Source: Myxococcaceae bacterium JPH2 (lineage in GTDB: Bacteria; Myxococcota; Myxococcia; Myxococcales; Myxococcaceae). Taken from it: a stretch of 64,000 nucleotides of DNA. Both the position numbers and the translations under genes were made by a program. Shown here one piece after another: positions 25,742-35,078 of this stretch. The DNA lies in contig JAEMGR010000022.1 of assembly GCA_016458225.1 (NCBI GenBank), positions 1 to 64,000 on the forward strand, read 5' to 3'. A model generated the notes under the pieces. That model worked only from the letters and a program-made list of their open reading frames with translations, was not told the DNA's origin and did no database searches. The number at the start of each line of letters is the position of its first letter. Position 1 is the first letter of the stretch.

Positions 25742-27172
25742 ATGGGACTCAAGAAGTACGAGCGGCTGGCCGCCGAACTCGAGCGGCAGATCTCCCGCAA
25801 CCTGGTGAAGCCCGGGGAGCGGCTGAGTTCCGTGCGGGAGCTGAGTCGCACCAAGCGGGTGGGGCTGAACACGGTGGTCCACGCGCTCTCGCTCCTGGAG
25901 GAACGGGGGCTCATCGTGTCGAGGCCGCAGTCTGGCTTCTACGTGCTGGGGCCTCGGGTGCCCTCCGGCGTCAAGCCGCCCACCGCGCGCCTGACGCTCC
26001 CCAAGGAGGTGCAAGTCTCCGAGCTGGTCTCCACCGTCTTCGAGTCGGTGGGGCATCGCGAGGTGCTCCCGCTCGGCGCGGCCTGTCTCGACGAGGCGCT
26101 GTATCCCTGCGCGGCCATCAATCGGCTGGTGCGTGAGGTGGTCCGCGAGCAGCCGGACCTGGTGGGGCGCTACGCGCTGCCTCCCGGGGACTTCGAGTAC
26201 CGCCGGCAGATCTCCCGCCGGCTGGAGAAGTTCGGCACCTTCGTGGCGCCCGATGAGCTGGTCGCCACGGGCGGCGCGATGGATGCGCTGTCGCTGGCGC
26301 TCCGGGTGACGTGCTCACCAGGCGACACGGTGCTCATCGCCTCACCGCAATACTTCGGAATCCTCCAGGCCCTTCAAGGACTGCGGCTCAAGGTCGTGGA
26401 GCTTCCCGCGCATCCCATCGAGGACATCCGCTTGGAGCAGGTGGAGGAGGCGCTGCGGCGCTCCCCCATCGCCGCGGGAATCTTCACCCCGAACTTCAGC
26501 AATCCCTTGGGCACGCTGATGGGTGACGAGAAGAAGGCCGCGCTCGTCGAGTTGTTCGCGCGGCATGAGGTCCCTCTCATCGAGGACGACATCTACGCGG
26601 AGCTGTCGTACCAGGGACTCCAGCCGCGGCCGTTGAAGGCGTTCGACACGCGGGGCGCGGTCCTGACCTGCGCCTCGTTCGCCAAGACGGTCTCTCCGGG
26701 GCTCAAGGTGGGGTGGCTCGCGCCGGGGCGCTACCTGGAGAAGGTCAAGGCGCTCCAGCTCGCGTCCACGATGGGGGGCGGGCCCCTGGGGCAGCAGGTG
26801 ATGGCCCGCTACCTGGCCTCGAAGGACTACGAGCGACACCTCCGAGAGCTGCGCTTGCACTGCTCGGTGCAGGTGGAGCGCTTCTCGCGGCACGTCCTGG
26901 CCCACTTCCCCGAAGGCACGCGGACCTCTCAACCCAAGGGCGGCTTCGTGCTGTGGGTGGAGCTGCCTCGCGGCGTGGACTCGGTGGAGCTGTACCGCCG
27001 CGCCTTGGAGGGTGGCATCTCCATCTCACCTGGGACGATGTTCTCGACCCGGGACCTCTATCGTCACTTCATTCGCCTCAACTGCGGCAATGTCTGGAGC
27101 GAGCCGCTCGAGCAGGGACTGCTCCGACTGGCGCGGCTCGCGACCCAGCTCCACAAGGCCAGCGCCCGATAG
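25742..27172 (+). CDS. MocR/PdxR-type regulator (GntR HTH plus aminotransferase-like domain)
   Basis: The 476-residue protein has a winged helix at residues about 5-72 (LAAELERQISRNLVKPGERL, SVRELSRTKRVGLNTVVHAL, then LIVSRPQSGFYVL). A fold-type I aminotransferase domain follows with the PLP Lys in CASFAKTVSPGLKVGWL, NFSNPLGTLM and IEDDIYAELSY. MocR regulators use bound PLP and an amino compound as signals. The gene is divergent from a PLP-dependent decarboxylase across 101 bases, suggesting it senses the decarboxylase substrate or product. An in-frame ATG at 25712 is the alternative start. Confidence 0.88.
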   Translation: MGLKKYERLAAELERQISRNLVKPGERLSSVRELSRTKRVGLNTVVHALSLLEERGLIVSRPQSGFYVLGPRVPSGVKPPTARLTLPKEVQVSELVSTVFESVGHREVLPLGAACLDEALYPCAAINRLVREVVREQPDLVGRYALPPGDFEYRRQISRRLEKFGTFVAPDELVATGGAMDALSLALRVTCSPGDTVLIASPQYFGILQALQGLRLKVVELPAHPIEDIRLEQVEEALRRSPIAAGIFTPNFSNPLGTLMGDEKKAALVELFARHEVPLIEDDIYAELSYQGLQPRPLKAFDTRGAVLTCASFAKTVSPGLKVGWLAPGRYLEKVKALQLASTMGGGPLGQQVMARYLASKDYERHLRELRLHCSVQVERFSRHVLAHFPEGTRTSQPKGGFVLWVELPRGVDSVELYRRALEGGISISPGTMFSTRDLYRHFIRLNCGNVWSEPLEQGLLRLARLATQLHKASAR

Positions 27173-27291
27173 CGGCGCGACTGGGCGTCATGGACCCATT
27201 GGGTCCAGGGGGAAGCCCAGGGGACTGGTTTTCGTGTCTGGCATTGCCTCGCTATAGGGCGGGGCGCGGTCCCAACCCTGGAGGAGATGCC

Positions 27292-27882
27292 ATGCATTGT
27301 TGGAAGGCAGTCGTGTCCCTGGTCGCGGTCGTCTCGGTTACCGCGTGCGGGGGAGTGGAAGCGGAGCGTGGTCTGGGGACACAGACGGCCGCGCTGACGG
27401 CGGGGACGTCCCAGGGGTGCACCTTCACCGCGGCGGTCGTGGCGCGGTCCGGCCCATTCCCTTACATCTACGACGTCAAGGTCACCCGTGAAGCGAGCGA
27501 CACCTGTCCCTGGGCCGCGAGCACCGCGGTGGTGGGGTATGGCACGGGGGCGGTCCCGACCGCGTGGTTGGTGGCCAACGACCTGGGCGTGGCTGTGAGC
27601 TACACGTTCCGGACGGGCGGCCCGTCGCCGCAGCAAGTCGGGCTCAAGAGCCTGGCGCCGGACACCCTGGCTGTCGTCCGGTCCACGGTGCTGACCACCA
27701 ACTCGCTGGGTACATTCATCTACTCGGGGAACCTGGCCATCGCGCCGGATGGGACGACGCTGACCGTGAGCGGCACCAAGAACGCTCCGCTCTATGGGGA
27801 GACGGGCTCGGGCAACAACTACGTGGCCACCTTCCCGGACTTCTTCACCAGCGAGACCGCTCCGTCCATCGTCGCGTTCTGA
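27292..27882 (+). CDS. Putative lipoprotein of unknown function
   Basis: The 196-residue product has a signal and lipobox VTACGG (Cys near residue 19) and a mature beta-rich domain with two further Cys. Its start follows a strong GGAGGAG site at 27280-27286. No domain is recognised. A 12-bp perfect hairpin after its stop serves as terminator. Confidence 0.65.
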   Translation: MHCWKAVVSLVAVVSVTACGGVEAERGLGTQTAALTAGTSQGCTFTAAVVARSGPFPYIYDVKVTREASDTCPWAASTAVVGYGTGAVPTAWLVANDLGVAVSYTFRTGGPSPQQVGLKSLAPDTLAVVRSTVLTTNSLGTFIYSGNLAIAPDGTTLTVSGTKNAPLYGETGSGNNYVATFPDFFTSETAPSIVAF

Positions 27883-27892
27883 CGGTGTGGGG

Positions 27893-27924
27893 CCGCTGCT
27901 CCCGTGTCTTCGCGGGAGCAGCGG
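27893..27924. terminator. Perfect 12-bp hairpin between convergent lipoprotein genes
   Basis: CCGCTGCTCCCG (27893-27904) pairs exactly with CGGGAGCAGCGG (27913-27924) around an 8-base loop. It lies 10 bases after one stop and 39 bases from the convergent stop. There is no T-run, but its place suggests transcription termination in both directions. Confidence 0.65.
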
Positions 27925-27963
27925 TTCGCGCTCGCGGCCTGGGAGGGCGTGCGCGGACCGGAC

Positions 27964-28515
27964 TCAGTTCGCGCTGCCGGCGGGCACGTCTTGGGTCGGC
28001 AGCGCCGCCGCTTCGGGCGCGAAGGGGGGCAGGTGAGGCAGTGCCTCGGTGGCGGTCAGCTCGACGGTGGTGGACCTCAACCAGCCGATGACGCGGAGGC
28101 CTTCCGTGCCTCCCGCGGGGCAGGTCTGCGGATCGCTGAACAGGTAGACGTTCGCGGAGTCCTCAGCCGCGTCGCGGACGTCCACGGTCGAGTTCCCCGA
28201 GTACACCAGCTGCCCCTGGCTGTTGTACGCCTTCACGTAGACGAGGTGCTGCTGGGCCACGGGCATCCCGATGAGCGCCCCGTCGATGGCGCTGCTCCCG
28301 ACGGTCATGGCCTTGGGCGGAATCCTGAGGACGGGGCCCTCCAGGGATGCTGTCGCGCTTGCGACTCCGCACGGGTCCTTCTCCAGCGAGACATGCACTT
28401 TGATGGCATTCGTGAAGACGCCCTGGGGCTGCGGCTGGGGGTTCTCCTCCTTGTCACAGGCTCCGAGCAACACACAGCTCGTGCTCAGCACGACACTCCA
28501 CGCGACTCGCCTCAT
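27964..28515 (-). CDS. Putative lipoprotein of unknown function
   Basis: The 183-residue protein starts MRRVAWSVVLSTSCVLLGACDKEE, with lipobox LLGAC and an acidic +2 region, behind a GCAGGAGGACAC ribosome site. The mature part is beta-rich (VHVSLEKDPCGVASATASLEG style; two Cys). No family is recognised. The longer frame reaching 28677 adds a non-signal N-terminus and is rejected. Confidence 0.65.
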   Translation of the reverse strand: MRRVAWSVVLSTSCVLLGACDKEENPQPQPQGVFTNAIKVHVSLEKDPCGVASATASLEGPVLRIPPKAMTVGSSAIDGALIGMPVAQQHLVYVKAYNSQGQLVYSGNSTVDVRDAAEDSANVYLFSDPQTCPAGGTEGLRVIGWLRSTTVELTATEALPHLPPFAPEAAALPTQDVPAGSAN

Positions 28516-28721
28516 GTGTCCTCCTGCTCGAACAGCAGATGTCTTGGCATCCGGGTGCGTGCGGGGCCTGGGAGGTCGAACCTCGGCCCCGCACTCCGGG
28601 TAGTAGCTGGTGGATGGCCAGACGTCGAGCCCGGAACTCCTTGAGCGGCGCGAAGGAGCGCCACGGGTGCGACGCACCGCTGGAAATGGACGGTGTGTCC
28701 ATTGGACACTAAGGTGAGCCC

Positions 28722-29714
28722 ATGAGCGATTCCTCCCCTGTGTGTCTTTTCCGCCGGGAGTACGAGCCTGCGGCCCTGCTCGCGGCGCACCCGCCGGTGC
28801 TGCGCCATCCCCACAAGCAGCTCGTGTTCGACATGGCGTGCCCGCCCGGCGCGGTCCACGCGGGGCGCATCGTGCTCACCCGCTGGCAGGCCGCGCCCTT
28901 GCCTGAGGTCGTGGGACTTGCCCGGACAGCCGTCCTCGCGGTGCCCGGGACGTATGACCATGGCGAGGACGATGCGGGGGTGTGGCATGTGAACTTCGCT
29001 GACCCTCGGCTCTTCGTGGCCTATGGCTCGGGGCTGCTCGCGCAGGATGAACTCCAGGCCGCGGAGCATCCGGTGCTCGGGGCACTGCGCGAGGCGCTGC
29101 TCGCGGAAGGACACCCGGCGCTGACCGAGGTGGCTGGCGCGTCGACGCCCGTCCTGGTCCAAGGCGCGGAGCGCAGGTGCTCCATCCAGACGCAGCCGGA
29201 CCTCGCGGCGGGGCGGCCCCTGGGCCTCTACGGCAATCGCTTCGCGGCGGCGTCGTCCCAGGTCGTCCGTGGCGCGGTGCGCGTGCTGCATCCGCCGACC
29301 CGAAGCAACCTCATCGCCATCGCCGCGCCGGTTGGCGGACACGGTCCCTACTTCCGCCGACAGCTCGAGCAGATCCTCACCACGGCATTCACGGGCTTCG
29401 CCGCCGCCGTCACGGAGTCCCGGCGCCAGTGGCCCGGTGTGGCGGTGGAGGTCCGCACCGGCTTCTGGGGATGTGGTGCGTTCGGTGGCAACCGCCACGC
29501 GATGACCTTGCTCCAGCTCCTCGCGGCGCGGCTCGCGGGGGTGGACCGCGTGCGGTTCTACACCTTCGACGACGCGGGACAGGCCGCGTTCCAGGCTGGC
29601 GCGGAGGACCTGGAGTCGGTCCTCTCCGCGGGGACACGAGGCGAGCCGCTCGCGGAGCTTGTCGAGCGGATCGCGGACCTGGACTACGCGTGGGGCGTGA
29701 GCGACGGAAACTGA
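28722..29714 (+). CDS. PARG-like macrodomain protein (putative poly(ADP-ribose) glycohydrolase family)
   Basis: The 330-residue protein keeps the two hallmark regions of PARG. First is WHVNFADPRLFVAYGSG then LLAQDELQAAEHP (residues 88-117), matching VDFAN...GGG...QEE of the catalytic loop, with Q108, D109 and E110 in place of Gln-Glu-Glu. Second is TGFWGCGAFGGNRHAM (246-261) followed by VRFYTFDD, matching the TGNWGCGAFGGD...YYTFG segment. PARG removes poly(ADP-ribose) from proteins. E110 aligns with the general acid, but the preceding Glu is Asp and the Gly-rich loop is reduced, so activity may differ. No ADP-ribosyltransferase gene was seen nearby. Soluble, no signal peptide. Confidence 0.6.
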   Translation: MSDSSPVCLFRREYEPAALLAAHPPVLRHPHKQLVFDMACPPGAVHAGRIVLTRWQAAPLPEVVGLARTAVLAVPGTYDHGEDDAGVWHVNFADPRLFVAYGSGLLAQDELQAAEHPVLGALREALLAEGHPALTEVAGASTPVLVQGAERRCSIQTQPDLAAGRPLGLYGNRFAAASSQVVRGAVRVLHPPTRSNLIAIAAPVGGHGPYFRRQLEQILTTAFTGFAAAVTESRRQWPGVAVEVRTGFWGCGAFGGNRHAMTLLQLLAARLAGVDRVRFYTFDDAGQAAFQAGAEDLESVLSAGTRGEPLAELVERIADLDYAWGVSDGN

Positions 29715-29762
29715 GCCCAGTGGGTCACGTGCGCCGGGAGCGACGCACGTGAACCGCGAGCT

Positions 29763-32700
29763 CTAGGCGCGGCGCTTGCGAGCCCGCAGCGCGCCGAGCA
29801 CCGCCAGGCCCATCATCGCCAGGGTCGACGGGTCTCCTCCCGCGGCGGCGCAGCCTCCGCTCTTCTCACCCGGGGAGTCAGGCGGGGGCGCGGGAGGCGG
29901 AGGGGTCGCCGGCTTCACGATGGTCCAAGTGGCCGTGGCCGGAGAGGGATCCACATTGCCCGCGCGGTCTCGGGCACGGACGCTGAGGCGGTTCGGTCCT
30001 ACCGACAGGTTCTCGAAGGTGACGTGGGCCTCGCAGGCCACGTAGGCGCCCGAGTTGAGGCTGCACTCGAACGTCGCGCCCACCTCGGAAGTGAAGTCGA
30101 ACGTGGCGCGCGTGTCCTGCGTGTCGCCCGATGGGCCCGAGGCGATGGCCGTGTCCGGCGCCGTGCTGTCGACCGTGAAGTGGACCCCCGCGGACTGGGG
30201 ACCTTCGTGGCCCACGTTGTTGGTGGCGGTCGCCGCCAGCGTGTGCGCGCCTTCTGTCAGCGGCGCGGTGAGGGGCAGTTGCCAGTGCCCCGCCGAGTCC
30301 GCGGACACCGTCCCCACGGACACCCCATCGAGCAGGACGGTGATGGTGCTGTTCGGCTCGGCCGTGCCCGTGGCATCGGGTGTGGTGTCCTGCGTCACCG
30401 AGCCCTCGGCGGGGCCAGTCACCACCGGCGCGGCGGGGACGAGGGTGTTCACCGTGAAGCCGCGCGAGTTGGACGCGGGGCTGGTGTTGCCCACGGCATC
30501 CGTGGCGGTGGCCCGCACGGTGTGCTGACCGTTCGGCAGGGACTGCGTGGGCGTGAAGCTCCAGTTGCCGCTCGCGTCCGCCACGACGCTGCCAACCGAT
30601 TCGCCATCCACGAGGACGATGACCGTGCTGACGGGCTCGGCCGTCCCGGCGTAGGTCGGCGTGGCGACGCCGAGGAGGGCGCCGTCAGCCGGCGTCGTCA
30701 TCACGGGGGCTGTCGGCGGCGTGCTGTCCACGGTGAAGGCGAGGAGCGCGGAGTCCGGGCCGACGTTGCCCGCGGCATCCGTGGCGGAGGCCCTCACCGC
30801 GTGCGAGCCGTCCGCCAGGGCCGAGGGTTGCTCGAAGGTCCACGTGCCGCTCGGGGTCGCGGGGGGGGTGCCCACCTTCACGCCATCCACGAAGACCGTG
30901 ATGGTGCTGCGCGCCTCGGCTGTTCCGCTGAAGGTCGGCCGAGCGTCGCGGAGCTTCGCCCCGTGCGCGGGAGCGGTCACCTCGGGCGCGGCGGGGGCCA
31001 GCGTGTCCACGTTGAACGTGCGCGCGGTGGAGTCGGCGCTGCTGTTGCCCAGGTCGTCCGAGGCCGAGGCGCTCATCGTGTGAACGCCCTCCGAGAGGGC
31101 CGAGGGCTGCGTGAAGCTCCACGTGCCGCTCGCGTTCGCGGGAGTGGTGCCCACCGCCACGTGGTCCACGCGGACGGTGACGGTGGCGTTGGGCTCGGTC
31201 GTGCCGGAGTAGGTCGGCGTCGAGTCCTGAGTCACGAGGCCGTCTGCGGGTGATGTCACCACCGGGTCCGGCGGGGGCGTGGTGTCCACCGTGAGCGTGA
31301 CGGTGGAGGACGGGGCGCTGACGTTGCTCGCGGCATCGGTGGCCGTGGCCTTCACCGAGTGCGTGCCATCCGGCAACGGCGAGGACTGACTGAAGGTCCA
31401 GTGGCCGCTCGCGTTCACGGGGGTGCTCCCCACCACCCCGTTGTCCACGAGGACGGTGACGGTGCTGTCGGGCTCGGCCGTTCCGCTGTAGGTCGGCATC
31501 GCGTCCCGAGTGCGCAGGCCGGTGGCTGGCGACGTCACCACCGGGGCCGGCGGGGACGTGGTGTCCACGGTGAAGGTCACGGTGCTGCTTCGCAGACTCT
31601 GCACGGCCTGCGAGGTGTTGACCGCAATGGCCTGCACGGTGTGGCTTCCGTCCGCCAGGGACATCGTTGGTGTGGCGGTCCAGGTCGTGTTGCTCGCGGT
31701 GACTCGCGCCGCCTCCTGTCCATCCACGAAGACGACGATCACCGTGCCGGCGGGAGCTGCGAAGGGGAGGGTGCCCGCGAGCACGGGGTGGTTGTCCTGC
31801 GTGCGCGTCCCGGGGCCCGGGGTCGTCACCGCCGGCACAGGCATCTCGGCGGGGAAGAAGCTGCTGGAGATGAGGGTGAGGCTCCCCGAGCCGCCCGTCT
31901 GGGCTCCGTAGGCCGTGCCTCCCGGCGCGGTGCTGTCTTGCTGCACGCCCGCGCTCCCGCCGCTCACCGAGGTGGCCTGGGGCTGACAGGTTCCAGACCC
32001 GCGTTGCAACAGGATGCGGCCGCCGCCACCACCGCCACCCGGTCCGACCGCGGAACCTTGGTTCGCACGGCCACCGGGGCCGCCCGAGGCCACGAAGTTC
32101 CCGCAGCTCGCGGGCGTCGTCGCGACGCGCACGTAGATGCTGCCGCCGCTGCCGCCACCGCTGGCGGCGTCCTGGTTCGCGGAGTTGCCGCCCGATGCTC
32201 CGGCGGAAACGATGGAGCCGCTCCCCGTCATGGCGTTGGCTCGGACGAAGACGATTCCACCTCCCGCGCCGCCACTGACCACGGTGGCGCCCGTCGACGT
32301 GACATGGCCCGCGCCGCCGCCGCCGCCCATCACCAGGTGATCGAGGGGGTTGTAGGTCAGGGCCGCGCCTCCCTGGCCACCCATCGCGCGGTTGCCATCC
32401 ATGACCCATGAGGAGTTGCCACCCTGGCCGCCCGTCCCCGCGTTGCCGCCGCCTCCGCCTCCGGCCGCCAGGCACACGCCGCCACCGCCCGCGTTCGCCA
32501 CGCGGCCCCGCCCGGTCTGCGTGGTCCCGAAGCGCGTCGAGGCAATGCCCTCGCCCTTCTGGGCGCCCGACGCGCCGGCCTCGTCCAGGCCCGTGCAGCC
32601 GAGTGCTCCCGTGAGGTCATCGCGTGACACGCCGCCTCGGAAACCCTTCCCCGACACGTTGATGCTGGGGGAGGCGTTGAGCGCCACCTCCCCGGTGGCC

Positions 32701-33215
32701 ATCAAGGCCACCACGCCGCCCGTGCTCCCGTTCCAGGCCGGCGCGACGAGGACCCCCAGGGTGTTGATGGTGATGGCCGTGTATTCGCGCACGCGGATGA
32801 CCTGGGTGACGCTGCTCGCGTAGCTGTTCACCAGGGGCACATCGAGCGCCATCACGTTGCCCGTGACACCCGTCAGTCGGGCCAGCTCCCATCGGCCCAC
32901 CGGATCCGCGTCGAGGTTGACGGGACTGGGCCCTCCCGAAGGGGGCTCGGGCACGACGCCCGTCATCTGCATCACCAACACCAGGTCGCCCACCGCGAAG
33001 CCGGAGAGGGTGGTCACCTGGAGGCTGGTATCTCCCGGGGCGGCGGGGGCCGTCAGCGCGCTGTAGGCGTTGATGACGCTGCTCTGCGTGACGGTCAGGG
33101 CGCCGTCCTTGCCCGTCCCCAACCCGTAGGTGTCGGGTCCGGCGAGCGCGGATGTGGCGCAGAGGGTGGCCGCGAGCAGCGCGGCCTTCAAGAGAGGCCA
33201 AGGGCGTTGAGTCAT
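29763..33215 (-). CDS. AgmC-like cell-surface adhesin with Ig-like repeats and MYXO-CTERM tail
   Basis: The 1150-residue protein has a signal peptide (ATLCATSALA) and an N-terminal Gly-rich beta domain (to about residue 430). Six Ig-like repeats of about 95 residues follow, of the type VTSPATGLRTRDAMPTYSGT, each ending in AxDAxGNxS. A last beta domain with Cys and a C-terminal GGCAAAGGDPSTLAMMGLAV-plus-Arg tail complete it; the tail matches MYXO-CTERM surface sorting. AgmC, linked to gliding motility in Myxococcus, has a similar build, but this is a family resemblance, not identity. The start at 33215 is chosen by the signal peptide. Confidence 0.85.
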   Translation of the reverse strand: MTQRPWPLLKAALLAATLCATSALAGPDTYGLGTGKDGALTVTQSSVINAYSALTAPAAPGDTSLQVTTLSGFAVGDLVLVMQMTGVVPEPPSGGPSPVNLDADPVGRWELARLTGVTGNVMALDVPLVNSYASSVTQVIRVREYTAITINTLGVLVAPAWNGSTGGVVALMATGEVALNASPSINVSGKGFRGGVSRDDLTGALGCTGLDEAGASGAQKGEGIASTRFGTTQTGRGRVANAGGGGVCLAAGGGGGGNAGTGGQGGNSSWVMDGNRAMGGQGGAALTYNPLDHLVMGGGGGAGHVTSTGATVVSGGAGGGIVFVRANAMTGSGSIVSAGASGGNSANQDAASGGGSGGSIYVRVATTPASCGNFVASGGPGGRANQGSAVGPGGGGGGGRILLQRGSGTCQPQATSVSGGSAGVQQDSTAPGGTAYGAQTGGSGSLTLISSSFFPAEMPVPAVTTPGPGTRTQDNHPVLAGTLPFAAPAGTVIVVFVDGQEAARVTASNTTWTATPTMSLADGSHTVQAIAVNTSQAVQSLRSSTVTFTVDTTSPPAPVVTSPATGLRTRDAMPTYSGTAEPDSTVTVLVDNGVVGSTPVNASGHWTFSQSSPLPDGTHSVKATATDAASNVSAPSSTVTLTVDTTPPPDPVVTSPADGLVTQDSTPTYSGTTEPNATVTVRVDHVAVGTTPANASGTWSFTQPSALSEGVHTMSASASDDLGNSSADSTARTFNVDTLAPAAPEVTAPAHGAKLRDARPTFSGTAEARSTITVFVDGVKVGTPPATPSGTWTFEQPSALADGSHAVRASATDAAGNVGPDSALLAFTVDSTPPTAPVMTTPADGALLGVATPTYAGTAEPVSTVIVLVDGESVGSVVADASGNWSFTPTQSLPNGQHTVRATATDAVGNTSPASNSRGFTVNTLVPAAPVVTGPAEGSVTQDTTPDATGTAEPNSTITVLLDGVSVGTVSADSAGHWQLPLTAPLTEGAHTLAATATNNVGHEGPQSAGVHFTVDSTAPDTAIASGPSGDTQDTRATFDFTSEVGATFECSLNSGAYVACEAHVTFENLSVGPNRLSVRARDRAGNVDPSPATATWTIVKPATPPPPAPPPDSPGEKSGGCAAAGGDPSTLAMMGLAVLGALRARKRRA

Positions 33216-33493
33216 GGTGTCGGTGTCCCGGTGTGCTCGGCGGACCTTCAGCAGGGAAAGCATTCGCTCCCAGAGGCGCGAGGCCCGTGGGCGTGGGGTG
33301 AATCCAGCAAGGGGGACGCTCGGACCGCGCAACGCGGGAGAGGCGGTCCGTCAGCGTAGGCCCGCATTCAAGCCGTTGCCGCTCGGGCGGACAAGCCGCA
33401 GGCCCGCGGTTGGATCCATGTCTGGGATTGCAGTGAATCGCGGAACTCGAACAAGTCGCTGCGCTGCTCGCGGGCCGCGAGTCGATGGGTGAT

Positions 33494-34816
33494 TCAGTAC
33501 CCCACGTGGAGGCGACCGGGAGGCAGGGCCGCTCGCAGCCGGTTCACTTCGGGCTCGGGGATGCGCTTGAGTCCGAGCTTGAACTGCTCGAGGTGCGCGA
33601 GCCGCGCGAGGTTCCCCGGCAGCGCGAGCAGGTGTCCCTGGAGGAAGCCGGCGTGGGTCAGCGCGGGCAGCCGCGCCATTCCGGAGACGAGCGCCTCGAC
33701 CTGATTCATCGGCATCGTATCGAAGCGCCACCACCACAGCTTCTTGAGTCGCGGGAGCTGGAGCAGGACCTTGGGGAAGCCCTCCAGGGCCGTCGCGTCG
33801 AGGAACAGCTCCTCCAGCATGGGCAGAGTGCCCAGGACGTCCGGGAGCTGTCGCAGCGCGACGCAATAGCGCAGGCTCAGCGTGCGCAGCTCGGAGAGCT
33901 GCCCCAGGGATTCGGGCAGCGTCGTCAGGGGCAGGGACTCCAGGCTGAGCGAGCGCAGGGACTTCAGCTCACCGATGCGCGGCGACAGCACCGCGATGTC
34001 ATTCGAGTCGAGCGTGAGGTGCTCCAGCCAGGTGAAGGAGAAGACCTCCTCGGGGATGGTGGTCAGCCTCTTCAACGCGAGGCCGAGTCGCGGAACGTGC
34101 TCGCCGCGAGCCGCCTTTTCCCGCACGGCGGCCACGGCCTTCCCCGCGGGCCCGAGTCGGGTGTCCTCCAGGAGTGGCTCTCCTCGCCGCAGTCGCGTGA
34201 ACAGCCCATCCCAGTCGAGCTGCGAGGAGGTGACGCCATCCTCGTCCTCCTCCTCCGCCTGCCATGCGCCTGGGAGGAGCGCTTCGTGCGGATGGAGTCG
34301 CTGGCGCGGTTGGCCCGTGTCGGTCAGGTATCCGCCCACGAGGACCTCCACGTCGAGCGCGCCATGCACCTGGAAGAAGTGGCCGTTCTCCACGACGGTG
34401 TGCACCGACAGCCCGCCGCCCACGCGACAGGTGCCATCCCCGGACGAGCGCGCGACGAGCACCTGCTGGACGCGCATGTCTCCGGTGACGACCATCGTGG
34501 CGAAGGTCGCGACGCGCTCTGCCTCCAAGGTTCCCAGCACCACCAGCAGGGTGTTGTCTGCCGCGTGGCTGTCCTCCATCAGGCCCTTCACGCGGACGTC
34601 GCCGGCCACGACGAGTGGCAGCGGTCCGATGACGAGCGAGTCCGTCTCCAGGTCTCCCTCATGGAAGAGGACGCCGTTCGCGGTGGCCGAGCGCCATTCC
34701 GTGGCCAGGCGTTCTCGCCACTCGGGCCGCGTGGCTGCTTCCACGCGAGGCCAGAGTTCCTGCTCGGAGACCACGCGTGCGCCGTGGAGTGGGGTTCCAG
34801 TCATCGGGGGCATCAT
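33494..34816 (-). CDS. Leucine-rich repeat protein with polymer-forming-like N-terminal beta-helix
   Basis: The 440-residue protein has two parts. Residues about 45-165 are short beta repeats (LVVAGDVRVKGLMED, LLVVLGTLEAERVATFATM, MVVTGDMRVQQVLVA, CRVGGGLSVHTVVENG, FQVHGALDVEVLVGGYL) like a bactofilin or right-handed beta-helix. Residues about 260-420 are leucine-rich repeats (LEHLTLDSNDIAVLSPRIGE, LRSLSLESLPLTTLPESLGQ, LEELFLDATALEGFPKVLLQ). No signal or membrane segment is present. The start ATGATG at 34816 follows ACAGGAG; a far longer open frame upstream has no protein character. Function unknown; LRRs suggest protein binding. Confidence 0.75.
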   Translation of the reverse strand: MMPPMTGTPLHGARVVSEQELWPRVEAATRPEWRERLATEWRSATANGVLFHEGDLETDSLVIGPLPLVVAGDVRVKGLMEDSHAADNTLLVVLGTLEAERVATFATMVVTGDMRVQQVLVARSSGDGTCRVGGGLSVHTVVENGHFFQVHGALDVEVLVGGYLTDTGQPRQRLHPHEALLPGAWQAEEEDEDGVTSSQLDWDGLFTRLRRGEPLLEDTRLGPAGKAVAAVREKAARGEHVPRLGLALKRLTTIPEEVFSFTWLEHLTLDSNDIAVLSPRIGELKSLRSLSLESLPLTTLPESLGQLSELRTLSLRYCVALRQLPDVLGTLPMLEELFLDATALEGFPKVLLQLPRLKKLWWWRFDTMPMNQVEALVSGMARLPALTHAGFLQGHLLALPGNLARLAHLEQFKLGLKRIPEPEVNRLRAALPPGRLHVGY

Positions 34817-35078
34817 GGTCCGAGGGACTCCTGTCGCGTTGGCTTCGTCATGGGATCCACGTCCGAGGAAAGGTCGCCACTGGAGTCGCGGACTGTTCCA
34901 TGTCCTGCTCGCTGGAAAAAGGTGGCCCTCCTGGCGATGGCGCGTGTCGTGACGCGGTGGCCCGCGGCATTCCGATTGACGGGTACCCGACGAATGCCCT
35001 TCATCGCGGCTCGGACGCACCCTGAGGTCGGGATGCCGAGGCACTCGGGGCGCGGGGTCGCGTAAGGTGGCGGACACC

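Noticed and set aside
31900..32650. Gly-rich repetitive DNA as a tandem repeat or CRISPR-like array
   Set aside because: The repeats are irregular and code for the Gly-rich N-terminal domain of the surface adhesin; there is no constant repeat-spacer pattern.
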